Assembly: GCA_963828505.1 (NCBI GenBank)
Contig: CAWHFM010000020.1
Location: 1-64,000 of the forward strand
Length of the DNA: 64,000 nucleotides
Origin: Bog-473 sp963828505
Lineage (GTDB): Bacteria > Actinomycetota > Acidimicrobiia > Acidimicrobiales > RAAP-2
Direction: 5' to 3'
The notes beneath the pieces are model-generated. The model was not told the DNA's origin, made no database searches, and was given only the letters and a program-made list of their open reading frames with translations. Of the stretch, positions 44,637-52,242 are shown in pieces; within the stretch, counting starts at the first letter, position 1; each line of letters opens with the position of its first letter. The position numbers and the translations under genes are program-made.

Positions 44637-45242
44637 ATGACAGACGCCCATGCATCATCGTCACCCGGCGCCGGGTCCGATCACCTGCGCGCACGGCCGA
44701 CTTCGCCGAGTTACGACACCAATGGCCGAGTGGGAACTCTGCGCGGCGCCACCGTGCAGTTCGACTCCGGACGCCTCGTCAAGGTCGTGCTCGGGGTCGT
44801 TCTCAGCACCCTTGCGGTGCTCGCCGTGCTGTTCTTCTTCGCCGGGATCCACTCCAACGACCAGATCGATCGCCTCCATTCCCAGGGGGAGAGGGTGACC
44901 GTCTCGGTGACGGGCTGTCTCGGGCTCCTCGGCGGGAGCGGGAGCAACGCCGCCGGCTACTCGTGCCGCGGCAGCTACATGCTCGGCGGCCGCTCGCACG
45001 AGGAGGCCCTTCCGGGGTCGACCTTCTACCGGCCTGGCACCAGAATTCCAGCTCTGGCTGTCCCCGGCGATCCGGCGCTGGTCTCACCACTCGCCGTGGT
45101 GGACAGGCAGCAGTCCTCTGCGAGCGTGTTCATCCTCCCCGGCGTCCTGGCGGCCGTCTTCCTCGCGGTGGTCGCTCTGATCGTGTGGCGCTACCGAGCC
45201 ACACGGGGAGCCGGCGCTCCTCGGGGCCACGACCCGCGCTGA
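44637..45242 (+). CDS. membrane protein of unknown function, DUF3592-like
   Basis: The 201-aa protein has a hydrophilic N-terminus, a first membrane helix (VVLGVVLSTLAVLAVLFFFAG), an extracytoplasmic domain of about 90 residues and a second helix (VFILPGVLAAVFLAVVALIVW) with a basic tail. The middle has VTVSVTGCLG, GYSCRGSYMLGGRSHEEALPG and TFYRPGTRIPALAVPGDPALVS, the V-x-C-x-G / pG-x-x-v-x-v-x-v-d-P pattern of DUF3592 proteins, with two cysteines likely to form a disulfide. The start codon 44637 lacks a clear ribosome site. It diverges from amtB across 264 bp. No function is known. Confidence 0.72.
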   Translation: MTDAHASSSPGAGSDHLRARPTSPSYDTNGRVGTLRGATVQFDSGRLVKVVLGVVLSTLAVLAVLFFFAGIHSNDQIDRLHSQGERVTVSVTGCLGLLGGSGSNAAGYSCRGSYMLGGRSHEEALPGSTFYRPGTRIPALAVPGDPALVSPLAVVDRQQSSASVFILPGVLAAVFLAVVALIVWRYRATRGAGAPRGHDPR

Positions 45243-45307
45243 ACCGCATCCGGGTCAGCCGGAGCGTTCCGTCGGTTGACGGAGGCCGGTCGTCGACCGG
45301 GATCCGG

Positions 45308-45904
45308 TTACGTCGGGGGCGTGTAGCGCTTGTTCGCCCGGGGACGCGATCCTCCGGACGGTGAGACGCTGCGGCGGGCAACGCCCACGTCGGCGTCACT
45401 TCGCTTGAGCTCTTGTTGCAGCCGGTACGACCGGACCATGTACCACGCACCCACCAGGATGAAGGGCGCCGCGAATCCCACGTACGTGTAGTGCAGCTGG
45501 AAGACCGCCAGGCCGAACAAGGCGATGGTGATCCCCTGAAACAGGCGCTTGCGCAGCAGCGATGCCACCAGGATCAGGGCGGCCAGCCCGAAGAGAAGGT
45601 AGGTCAGCTCCTCGTACACGTGGACGCTCTGATGAAGCGTCCGGGCGTGGTTGATCGACGCCGTGCTGATGGTGAGACCGACGATGGCGGCGACGGGTGC
45701 GACCACGAGTCCGATGGTCCGCTCCTTGTCGTTGGAGCTCCGCAGGTCCTCCTGAATCTCCTCGACAGGGCGAGCAGGCTGGACCTTCTTCCGCGTACCC
45801 GGGTCGTCGTCCGGCTCGACCATGGAGTACTTGACCCGCTCCCAGAGGGACAATCGGGGTACAGGCTGATCCCCGGAACCGGACGCTTCTACGTTCGTGG
45901 GCAC
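45308..45904 (-). CDS. four-helix membrane protein, unknown
   Basis: The 198-aa protein has a charged N-terminal region (WERVKYSMVEPDDDPGTRKKV, then EEIQEDLRSSNDKERTIG), helices around residues 64-85, 100-115, 120-140 and 142-160, and a basic C-terminal tail ending in SGGSRPRANKRYTPP. I do not recognise a named family; similar hypothetical proteins occur in Acidimicrobiia. GTG 45904 is the start. It diverges from the second PII gene, with which it shares a 143-bp intergenic region holding the GlnR-like box, so a nitrogen link is possible but unproven. Confidence 0.7.
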   Translation of the reverse strand: MPTNVEASGSGDQPVPRLSLWERVKYSMVEPDDDPGTRKKVQPARPVEEIQEDLRSSNDKERTIGLVVAPVAAIVGLTISTASINHARTLHQSVHVYEELTYLLFGLAALILVASLLRKRLFQGITIALFGLAVFQLHYTYVGFAAPFILVGAWYMVRSYRLQQELKRSDADVGVARRSVSPSGGSRPRANKRYTPPT

Positions 45905-45937
45905 TGCAGAAGGGTACCGCCCGACCGAAAGCCCAAT

Positions 45938-45953
45938 ATTTCGGGCATATTAC
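45938..45953. promoter_or_regulatory. GlnR-like box upstream of the second PII gene
   Basis: ATTTC-GGGCAT-ATTAC fits the reverse-orientation GlnR pattern GTTtC-N6-GTnAC with two changes. Its 14-base core TTTCGGGCATATTA is identical at 12 positions to the core upstream of amtB. It lies about 95 bp before the PII GTG start and 34 bp before the divergent membrane gene, in a locally AT-rich stretch. Confidence 0.55.
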
Positions 45954-46047
45954 GGCGGTGTTAATAACCCGCGGACGGCATCCGAAGCCGGTAACTAGGG
46001 TGCTCCATGGGGCAACGGGGCCCCGCTCGACCCTAGGGGACGGACAG

Positions 46048-46386
46048 GTGAAGCTGGTCGTGGCTGTCGTCAAGCCGTTCAAGCTCGATGATGTGAAGAA
46101 CGTCCTGAAGAACATGGGTGTCCAGGGCATGACGATCACCGAGGCCCAGGGCTTCGGCCGCCAGCGCGGCCACACGGAGAACTACCGCGGTGCCGAGTAC
46201 CGGGTCGACTTCGTGCCGAAGATCCGGGTCGAGGTGCTCGTCGACGACGACCAGGCGGAGCACGTGGTGGACGCCATCGTCTCCTCGGCCACGACCGGCA
46301 AAATCGGCGATGGCAAGGTCTGGGTGGTGCCGGCCGAGACCGTCGTCCGGGTGCGCACGGGCGAGCGCGGCGCCGACGCCGTCTGA
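46048..46386 (+). CDS. glnB: PII nitrogen regulatory protein GlnB (second copy)
   Basis: The 112-aa PII paralogue has Tyr51 in GHTENYRGAEY, the TGKIGDGKVWVV B-loop and the ERGADAV end. It starts at GTG 46048 with AGGGGACGG upstream. It is not beside amtB or glnA, so it may regulate other partners. Downstream and probably co-transcribed is a single-domain cyclic-nucleotide-binding protein, an unusual companion. The two PII proteins differ mainly at T-loop position 45 (Val/Asn), residue 52 (Glu/Arg) and residues 65-80, which could give different partners. Confidence 0.93.
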   Translation: MKLVVAVVKPFKLDDVKNVLKNMGVQGMTITEAQGFGRQRGHTENYRGAEYRVDFVPKIRVEVLVDDDQAEHVVDAIVSSATTGKIGDGKVWVVPAETVVRVRTGERGADAV

Positions 46387-46447
46387 TCCACGTCCTCCCG
46401 GCGCAGGTCAGCGCCCGGAACGCCGGTGAGGGCTACTCTTTTCCGCC

Positions 46448-46870
46448 ATGGCCCACGGCGAACTCGATCTGTCCAAGATCTGGCTGTTCTCGACATCTTC
46501 GAACAGGGACCTGCGCACTATCCGCCGGACCCTCGAAGAGGTGACGGTGCCAGCCGGACGGGTCCTCTGTGAGCAGGGGACCATCGGCCGCGAATTCTTC
46601 ATCATCGTGAAGGGTGAGGCGGCGGTCCGCCGCAACAACCGCAAGGTGGCGACGCTCGGTCCGGGCCAGTACTTCGGCGAGCTGGCCCTGTTGGATCGGC
46701 GCCCCCGCTCGGCCACGGTCACCTCCGAGACCGAGATGGACCTGCTCGTGCTCGGCCAGCGTCAATTCAACGGAGTGCTCGACGCGGTGCCCGCGCTCTC
46801 GCGCAAGATGCTCGCCGCCATGGCCACTCGCTTGCGGGAAGCAGACGAGAGGGCCATCGCGAACATCTGA
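46448..46870 (+). CDS. stand-alone cyclic nucleotide-binding domain protein
   Basis: The 140-aa protein is a single CRP-type cNMP-binding beta-roll with no DNA-binding domain. The phosphate-binding cassette FGELALLDRRPRSATV keeps the Glu and Arg that contact ribose and phosphate, so nucleotide binding is likely. The C-terminal helix ends ATRLREADERAIANI. It lies 61 bp after the second PII gene and before the aquaporin gene. PII proteins that bind cAMP are known in Cyanobacteria (SbtB); whether this protein communicates with PII here is an open inference. Confidence 0.85.
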   Translation: MAHGELDLSKIWLFSTSSNRDLRTIRRTLEEVTVPAGRVLCEQGTIGREFFIIVKGEAAVRRNNRKVATLGPGQYFGELALLDRRPRSATVTSETEMDLLVLGQRQFNGVLDAVPALSRKMLAAMATRLREADERAIANI

Positions 46871-46890
46871 TCCCCCCGTCCCGACCCCGA

Positions 46891-46909
46891 CCCCGACCCG
46901 ACGTCGGGG
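46891..46909. terminator. possible hairpin terminator after the cNMP-binding gene
   Basis: CCCCGAC-CCGAC-GTCGGGG forms a perfect 7-bp stem with a 5-nt loop, 20 bp after the gene's stop. The preceding bases are a short CCCCGA tandem, so alternative pairings exist. There is no U-tract. Confidence 0.4.
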
Positions 46910-46992
46910 GAGGGTGGTGCATCCGCGCCCGGACCCGGGTGCGCTGACAGACTGCAGGGGTCCTCTCCTCGCCCGGACACGGAGGTCTGCAG

Positions 46993-47727
46993 ATGTTCGA
47001 TGTCAGAAAACTCCTGGCGGAATTCATCGGTACGGCAATCCTGGTCGTCGTCGCCGTCGGCGTCGCCACCGAATCGTTCGGGTTCAGGCTCCACGGGCTC
47101 AGCTACTCGGCCGGAGTCGTCGCAACCGCGCTCGCCTTCGGTCTCGTGCTCGTGGCGCTGGTCTACGCCATTGGGCCCATCTCGGGCTGCCACGTCAATC
47201 CCGCGGTGACGCTGGGATTCATCTCCGCTGGACGCATGAAGATACAGGAGGGCGTGGGCTATCTCATCGCCCAGTTCGCGGGCGGCATCGTGGGGGCGTA
47301 TCTCCTTTACTGGATGTTCAGCACGTCAGCGCTCTACCGCAAGAGCGTGCAGGGCCTCGGCACCGACGGGTACGGGGCGCAGTCGCATCTTTTCGTGAGC
47401 GAGGGCGGCGCGTTCCTGATCGAGGTCGTGCTGACCACTATCTTCGTGCTCGTCGTCCTGTTCGCCACCCACAAGGCGGCGATCCAGGGCGCAGCCGGCG
47501 TCGCCATCGGCTTCGCCCTCGTGATGGTGCATCTCATCGGCATCCCGCTCACGGGGACCTCGGTCAACCCGGCCCGGAGCCTCGGGCCGGCCCTGGTCGT
47601 CGGCGGGACCGCCTTGAGCCAGGTGTGGCTCTTCATCGTGGCGCCGCTGGTCGGCGGGATCATCGCCGCCGTGATCCACCTCCTCCTCGCCGAGAGGTCG
47701 AAGAGCGAGGTCGTCGCCGGCACGTAG
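46993..47727 (+). CDS. aqpZ: aquaporin (MIP family)
   Basis: The 244-aa channel has six helices and the two half-helix motifs HVNPAVT and SVNPARS; the Arg after the second NPA is the selectivity-filter arginine. A His in the VHLIGIPLTGTSVNPARS segment and the compact loops favour a water-specific AqpZ-like channel over GlpF. GGAGGT at 46981-46986 precedes ATG 46993 by six bases. It stands in its own short plus-strand unit between the PII/cNMP pair and the F420 protein. Confidence 0.92.
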   Translation: MFDVRKLLAEFIGTAILVVVAVGVATESFGFRLHGLSYSAGVVATALAFGLVLVALVYAIGPISGCHVNPAVTLGFISAGRMKIQEGVGYLIAQFAGGIVGAYLLYWMFSTSALYRKSVQGLGTDGYGAQSHLFVSEGGAFLIEVVLTTIFVLVVLFATHKAAIQGAAGVAIGFALVMVHLIGIPLTGTSVNPARSLGPALVVGGTALSQVWLFIVAPLVGGIIAAVIHLLLAERSKSEVVAGT

Positions 47728-47754
47728 ATCAGGCGGGACGGCTACGGTCGATCC

Positions 47755-48183
47755 ATGGATCTGACCGACGCCCTCCGATTCGTACAAGCTCACCACCAGG
47801 GGGTGTTGGCCACCATCCGCTCCAACGGGCGACCCCAGCTCTCCAACATCATGTACGTCCCCGCCGAGGAGGACACGGTCCGGATCTCCATCACGGCCGA
47901 CCGCGCCAAGACCGCCAACCTGCGCCGCGACCGGCGGGCGTCGCTGTACGTGGTGGGAGACACCTTCTGGCAGTACGTGGTGGTGGAAGCGGCCGCCGAG
48001 CTGTCGCCCGTGGCCGCCGACCCGCACGACGCCACCGTCGACCTCTTGGTCGAGTACTACCGGGCGGGTTCCGGCGAGCACCCGGACTGGGACGAGTACC
48101 GCGCCGCGATGGTGTCGAACGGCCGACTCGTGCTGACGTTGCGGCCCGAACGCGCCTACGGCATGGTCGTCCCCGCCTCCTGA
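47755..48183 (+). CDS. PPOX-class F420-dependent oxidoreductase
   Basis: The 142-aa split-beta-barrel protein starts DLTDALRFVQAHHQGVLATIRSNGRPQLSN, with RISITADRAKTANLRRDRRASLYVVG and a C-terminal YGMVVP. This is the PPOX/FDOR-B pattern, which binds F420 (or FMN/haem) for reductions. It starts 27 bp after aqpZ. With the Ddn-like protein at 20.1 kb it is the second F420-type enzyme in the window. The physiological substrate is unknown; biliverdin reductase activity is known for some relatives. Confidence 0.88.
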   Translation: MDLTDALRFVQAHHQGVLATIRSNGRPQLSNIMYVPAEEDTVRISITADRAKTANLRRDRRASLYVVGDTFWQYVVVEAAAELSPVAADPHDATVDLLVEYYRAGSGEHPDWDEYRAAMVSNGRLVLTLRPERAYGMVVPAS

Positions 48184-48207
48184 CCGCCCCGATCGGACGG
48201 GTCCGGC

Positions 48208-50232
48208 TCAGCCGAGCGACTCCTCCACGAGCTGGGAGAGATCGAGCACCCGCACCTCGTCCTCCTTGGCGTGGGCGCGCACGGCGTCGTCCAACATGAT
48301 CATGCAGTACGGGCAGGCGGTGGAGACGACGTCGGCTCCCGTGCCGAGCGCCTCCTCCGTCCGCTCCATGTTGACCCGCTTGCCGATGTTCTCCTCGAGC
48401 CACATCCGCGCGCCGCCCGCCCCACAACAGAAACCGCGCTCCTTGCAGCGTCGCATCTCGACCTGCTTGGCGCCGGGGATGGCGCTCAACACCGTCCTGG
48501 GCTCGTTGATGACCCGGTTGTGACGGCCGAGGTAGCAGGGGTCGTGATAGGTGACGGTTCCGGAGTAACCCGAGCCCGGGACGAGCTTGCCCGTCGTGAC
48601 GAGGTGCTCCAGCAACTGAGCGTGGTGGATGACCTCGTAATTGCCGCCGAGCGACGGGTACTCGTTCTTGATGGTGTTGAAGCAGTGCGGGCAGCTGGCG
48701 ATGATCTTCTTGGCGCCAACCTCATCGAGCGTGGCGATGTTGAGCTTGCTCTGCTCCTGGTAGAGGTACTCGTTGCCGAGACGGCGGACCGGATCCCCCG
48801 TGCAGGACTCCTTGGGGCCGAGGATGCCGAAGGTGACACCGGCCCGGTGCAGCATGCGGGCGGTGGCCTGGACGCCCTTACGGGCGCGCTCGTCCAGCGC
48901 TCCGGCACATCCGACCCAGTACAGGTACTCGATGTCGTCGGGAATGGTCCCGGTGATCATGGGCACCTCGAAGTCCAGGCTCTGCGTCCACTCGGCTCGC
49001 TTGCCCTGGCCCAGGCCCCAGGGGTCGCCCTGGTTCTCCACGTTGCGGAGCATGAGCCCGGCCTCGGACGGGAACTCGGACTCCATCAGCACCTGGTACC
49101 GGCGCATGTCGACGATGGCGTCGATGTGCTCGATGTCGACGGGACACTCGTTCACACACGCGCCACAGGTGGTGCACGCCCAGAGGACGTCGGGGTCGAT
49201 GACGTTGGGGACGAGCATCTCCTGTTCGCCCTCGCCCGAGAGGAGCGGGCCGGCCGCGGCGAACATGTTGTCCCGCAGGTTCATGATGAGGAGCTTGGGT
49301 GACAAGGGCTTGTCGGTGGTCCAGGCCGGGCAGACCGATTGGCAGCGTCCGCACTCGGTGCAGGTGGCGAAGTCCAGCATCTGCTTCCAACTGAAGTGCC
49401 CGATCTGGCCGACGCCGAACACCGTGTCCTCGTCGACGTTCTCCATGTCCATGTCCGGGGTGGTGCCGAGGGCCCCCAGGGCCCGCGGGCGGCGGGAGAA
49501 GGCGACGTTGATCGGCGCAATGAAGATATGGAGGTGCTTCGAGTAGGCGATGAAAACGATGAAGCCCGAGATGACGGCGATGTTGAGGATCAGGAAGACC
49601 GTGGCCAGCACGGCGTTCGTGCCCGCTCCGAGAGGAGCCAGGACTTTGGCCACGCCGTGTGAGGCGAACGTGCTCCAGCCGCTGTAGGGGAACTGGGTCG
49701 GGACGGTGTTGATCTGGGCGCCGCGGTAGAGGAGCAGCGTGATCATCACACCGGCGATCATGAGGAGGACGAGCCAGGCCGCGCCCGTGTGCGATCCGTA
49801 GAAGCGCGACTTACGTTCGAGGCGCTGGGGTGCGTTCTGGAGGCGGATGACCGAGAAGACGACCAGGGCCACCAACACGGCAACGGTGAAGAAGTCCTCA
49901 ATGAAGCCGACCCAGCCCCAGGTGCCGATGCCCGGAATGTGGAAGTACTTGTCGAAGAGGTCCCCGTAGGCCTCGATGATGGTCAGCAGGAGGATGGTGA
50001 AGCCCCACATGGTGAAGAAGTGCGCCAGGCCGGGCACCGTCCACTGAAGGAGCTTGCGCTGGCCGGCCACCTCGGTGACCTCCGCCTCGGCCTTGGGCCG
50101 GATGCTGCCCCGCGTGCGCGAGGGGTCGGGCTTGCCCGAGCCGATGAGCCGGGACAGCCAGTGGAACCGCACGGCGGCAGTGCCGAAGCCGACCAGCGTG
50201 ACGCCAATGCCCAGAATGATCCTGACCGGCAC
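48208..50232 (-). CDS. membrane-bound Fe-S heterodisulfide-reductase-like protein (EtfD-like)
   Basis: The 674-aa protein has five or six N-terminal helices (nitrate-reductase-gamma-like), then two 4Fe-4S motifs CTECGRCQSVCP and CTTCGACVNECPVD, then two CCG domains, the second with CKERGFCCGAGGARMW. This order matches mycobacterial EtfD (Rv0338c type), which passes electrons from the electron-transfer flavoprotein of beta-oxidation to menaquinone. It is shorter than the mycobacterial protein. GTG 50232 has GAGGAG five bases upstream and is preferred over an upstream in-frame start at 50265. No etfA or etfB is adjacent. It sits directly before the tRNA-Gly on the opposite strand. Confidence 0.85.
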   Translation of the reverse strand: MPVRIILGIGVTLVGFGTAAVRFHWLSRLIGSGKPDPSRTRGSIRPKAEAEVTEVAGQRKLLQWTVPGLAHFFTMWGFTILLLTIIEAYGDLFDKYFHIPGIGTWGWVGFIEDFFTVAVLVALVVFSVIRLQNAPQRLERKSRFYGSHTGAAWLVLLMIAGVMITLLLYRGAQINTVPTQFPYSGWSTFASHGVAKVLAPLGAGTNAVLATVFLILNIAVISGFIVFIAYSKHLHIFIAPINVAFSRRPRALGALGTTPDMDMENVDEDTVFGVGQIGHFSWKQMLDFATCTECGRCQSVCPAWTTDKPLSPKLLIMNLRDNMFAAAGPLLSGEGEQEMLVPNVIDPDVLWACTTCGACVNECPVDIEHIDAIVDMRRYQVLMESEFPSEAGLMLRNVENQGDPWGLGQGKRAEWTQSLDFEVPMITGTIPDDIEYLYWVGCAGALDERARKGVQATARMLHRAGVTFGILGPKESCTGDPVRRLGNEYLYQEQSKLNIATLDEVGAKKIIASCPHCFNTIKNEYPSLGGNYEVIHHAQLLEHLVTTGKLVPGSGYSGTVTYHDPCYLGRHNRVINEPRTVLSAIPGAKQVEMRRCKERGFCCGAGGARMWLEENIGKRVNMERTEEALGTGADVVSTACPYCMIMLDDAVRAHAKEDEVRVLDLSQLVEESLG

Positions 50233-50333
50233 GAATGCTCCTCGCCTCGGATACGTGGGTGGCATCAGGCTGCGATCGCCACCTCTGACCTACTGATTTA
50301 CAGGCGGAGGAGAGGATAGTGTGGCCAGCGCCC

Positions 50334-50404
50334 GCGGGCGTAGTTCAGAGGCAGAACATCAGCTTCCCAAGCTGAGAACGCGGGTTCGATTCCCGTCGCC
50401 CGCT
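50334..50404 (+). tRNA. tRNA-Gly (anticodon CCC)
   Basis: The 71-nt cloverleaf is complete: acceptor GCGGGCG paired with CGCCCGC, D-arm GTTC/GAAC, anticodon arm TCAGC-TTCCCAA-GCTGA with anticodon CCC, a 4-nt variable loop and T-arm GCGGG-TTCGATT-CCCGT. CCA is not encoded. A GGATAGTGT stretch about 15 bp upstream could be the -10. It marks the boundary between the conserved core and the decayed accessory segment that follows. Confidence 0.95.
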
Positions 50405-50957
50405 CTCCTCCATCACCCCAGGTCAACCGATCTAACCGGGACCGCCACTCTGCACCGAGACCGGGCCGAAATGACCGTCGTGCAACAGCGTGCAACAGCG
50501 AAGGCCGCCTCCTCAGGCAAGAAAGCTGAGAACGCACCGCGCTGCATGCGGCACAGGCAAGCCGGGCTGGCCGCAGCGTCGTTTCGGCTCAAATCGGCGC
50601 GGCAGGAAACGAGTCGACCGCGGGGATCTGAACGCCACAGGACCCCCCCAGGAGCGCGAGCCGAAGCTCTGGTCACCATGCCAGTCGGGGGGCCTCTGGC
50701 ATCAAGACCGCAAGTCCCGCTCTGCGGTAGCGCACCGACGGGCAGGCGCGTCCTCTTGGAGAGGACGACGGGCGGTGGCGGTGCTGACGTTCGCAGTCGT
50801 CGAGCCGTGCGTCGGCGTGCCTTTGTTTTGGTACTCGTCGCCGTCGTCTCGTCCACGAGCAACCTCGGCGTCGACGAGTGGCACCCCAACGTCCCTCGTA
50901 CCCACCGGGCGCCAGCTCCCGAGGGGCGGCAAGAGATCTCACCGACCTGACCTCGAC
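50405..50957. other. 553-bp region after the tRNA without a credible gene
   Basis: Several open frames cross this segment but none has recognisable protein features; their residues are Arg/Pro/Ser-rich, as expected of noncoding high-GC DNA. It contains a short direct duplication GTGCAACAGC GTGCAACAGC (50480-50499) and, at 50523-50535, a 13-bp copy of part of the adjacent tRNA. A weak hydrophobic stretch (AFVLVLVAVVSSTSNLG) near 50810-50860 may be the decayed signal peptide of the broken propeller gene downstream. Confidence 0.6.
50523..50535 (+). repeat. 13-bp copy of the tRNA-Gly anticodon-arm sequence, possible attachment-site trace
   Basis: AAGCTGAGAACGC occurs here and inside the tRNA at 50369-50381 (3' side of the anticodon arm), 154 bp apart in the same orientation. 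Tyrosine-integrase elements often use anticodon-arm sequence as the core of their attachment site and leave a direct repeat. No integrase is seen in the window, so this may be a relic or chance. Confidence 0.4.
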
Positions 50958-51617
50958 TCCTCCAAGGACACCCATGTGTGGGTGGCGACCTCCGGCGCCA
51001 ACACGGTCAGCGAGACCGACGCCGCCACCGGCGCCTTGGTCGCCACCATTGTGGTCGGCACCTTCCCCGAGGCCGTCTCCTCCGACGGCACCCGCGTCCG
51101 GGTGACGAACGCCAACTCCAACACGGTCAGCGAGATCGACGCCGCCACCGGCGTCGTGGTGGCGACCATCGGGGTCGGGAGCCTCCCAGGGGGCGGCTCC
51201 TCCGACGGCACGTACGTCTGGGTGACGAAGGCCAACTCCAACACGGTCAGCGAGATCGCCGGTCGGGGCCTACAGCGTCCTGGTCGTCGACCCGGAGCTC
51301 ATCACGGCACTCTGCCAGGGCTGTCTGAGCGTGATCGCCTCTCCGACCCTGACCTCGCTCATCCCGTCCAGCCTGGCCCGGGGCCCCAAGAAGGTACCCG
51401 TCACGTTGACCGGGACCGGCTTCGCCACCGGGGCCAAGCTCAAAGGCCCGACCGGGTGACCTTCACCAAGGTGGTCGTGGTCGACGCCACGACCATCACC
51501 GCCAAGGCGACCGTCTCGTCCAGCGCCACGCTCGGGACCGCCCTGGCCGTCACCGCGACAGACGACGACGCCGCCGGCTACGGCACGGCCACCGCCAAAC
51601 TCCTCACCATCACATAG
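50958..51617 (+). pseudogene. broken YVTN-propeller / IPT-TIG repeat protein
   Basis: The first frame reads THVWVATSGANTVSE, then VRVTNANSNTVSEIDAATG, then VWVTKANSNTVSEI, three 40-residue YVTN blades. Near 51257 the coding frame changes, giving VGAYSVLVVDPELI, TSLIPSSLARGPKKVPVTL and TGTGFATGAKL, which stops at 51457. Loss of one G in the run at 51454-51456 then explains why the rest of the TIG domain (VTFTKVVVVDATTITAKATV to LLTIT, stop 51615) lies in the first frame again. At least two frameshifts and a missing N-terminus make it non-functional as read. Intact relatives are secreted surface proteins. Confidence 0.7.
51000..51257 (+). repeat. 120-bp tandem repeats encoding propeller blades
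   Basis: The unit beginning AACACGGTCAGCGAGA recurs at 51000, 51120 and 51240, an exact 120-bp (40-codon) spacing. The copies are near-identical over most of their length, so they arose by recent duplication or are kept alike by recombination. They lie in the broken propeller gene. Confidence 0.85.
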
Positions 51618-52238
51618 ACGCCCGCGGAAGCCGAAAGGTCTCTGTGCTCCTCGAGCATCCAGCGCCAGGCGCCGCGCAGCCTGGGGTGTCGAGCAACGAC
51701 CCAGCAAGGATCACCGGACCCGACGGATCCCCGGACATCGCGGCCACAGTCGTCTGCTCACCTCAGCTGACGTTGAGTCTGGGACCACAGTACGGCCGAC
51801 CATCCCGAACGTGCGTTCCCGTACGTCGTCGTACTTCGTCACCCCCCTTCGACCGGGACGAAGATCGGCCCTCGAAGTCGACCGTCGCTCTCGATGAAGC
51901 GACGCCGATTTGGATGCCAGTTGCGATGGGTACACGACCTGATCGCCCGCCGCACACCTCCATAACAAGAGGGACTCTCGCCATTCGTTGAGGATGGCAA
52001 CCACACACCGGCCGGAACAGCACAGGGGCGCAAAGTGGTCGCTCCCTCCGAGACCGTCCACCTCTTGACCTCTTCGAAAAGCAGTGACCGAGCAACAAAG
52101 AGTGGGACGAATGAAAAAGGACTGGATGACATCACCAAGACGGCGCGAGGCTGGCACAAAGATTCTTGGCCCTCCACCCGGTGAACGGCGCGATGTCGAG
52201 CGTGCGGAAGGAGCGGCTCAAAGAGGAGGTGTCGCCAA
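51618..52238. other. 621-bp segment, mostly without recognisable genes
   Basis: Overlapping open frames exist on both strands (for example 51711-52157 minus) but none resembles a protein family, and their composition does not favour one frame. The base composition is visibly less GC-rich than the core genes. The last part holds a 43-codon frame (52111-52242) and a strong ribosome site AGAGGAGGT at 52222-52230 belonging to the next gene. Confidence 0.5.
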
Positions 52239-52242
52239 CTGA
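52111..52242 (+). CDS. possible 43-aa small protein upstream of the FAD oxidoreductase
   Basis: An ATG frame (begins MKKDWMTSPRRREAGTKIL) ends in a TGA that overlaps the CTG start of the next gene as CTGA. GGGACGA before the ATG is a weak ribosome site. The composition (Lys/Arg/Gly) is uninformative and no family is recognised. It may serve only to bring ribosomes to the CTG start, or it may be chance. Confidence 0.25.
   Translation: MKKDWMTSPRRREAGTKILGPPPGERRDVERAEGAAQRGGVAN

Noticed and set aside
51711..52157. 148-codon minus-strand frame after the broken propeller gene
   Set aside because: No start context, no family resemblance, and an equally long frame overlaps it on the plus strand.
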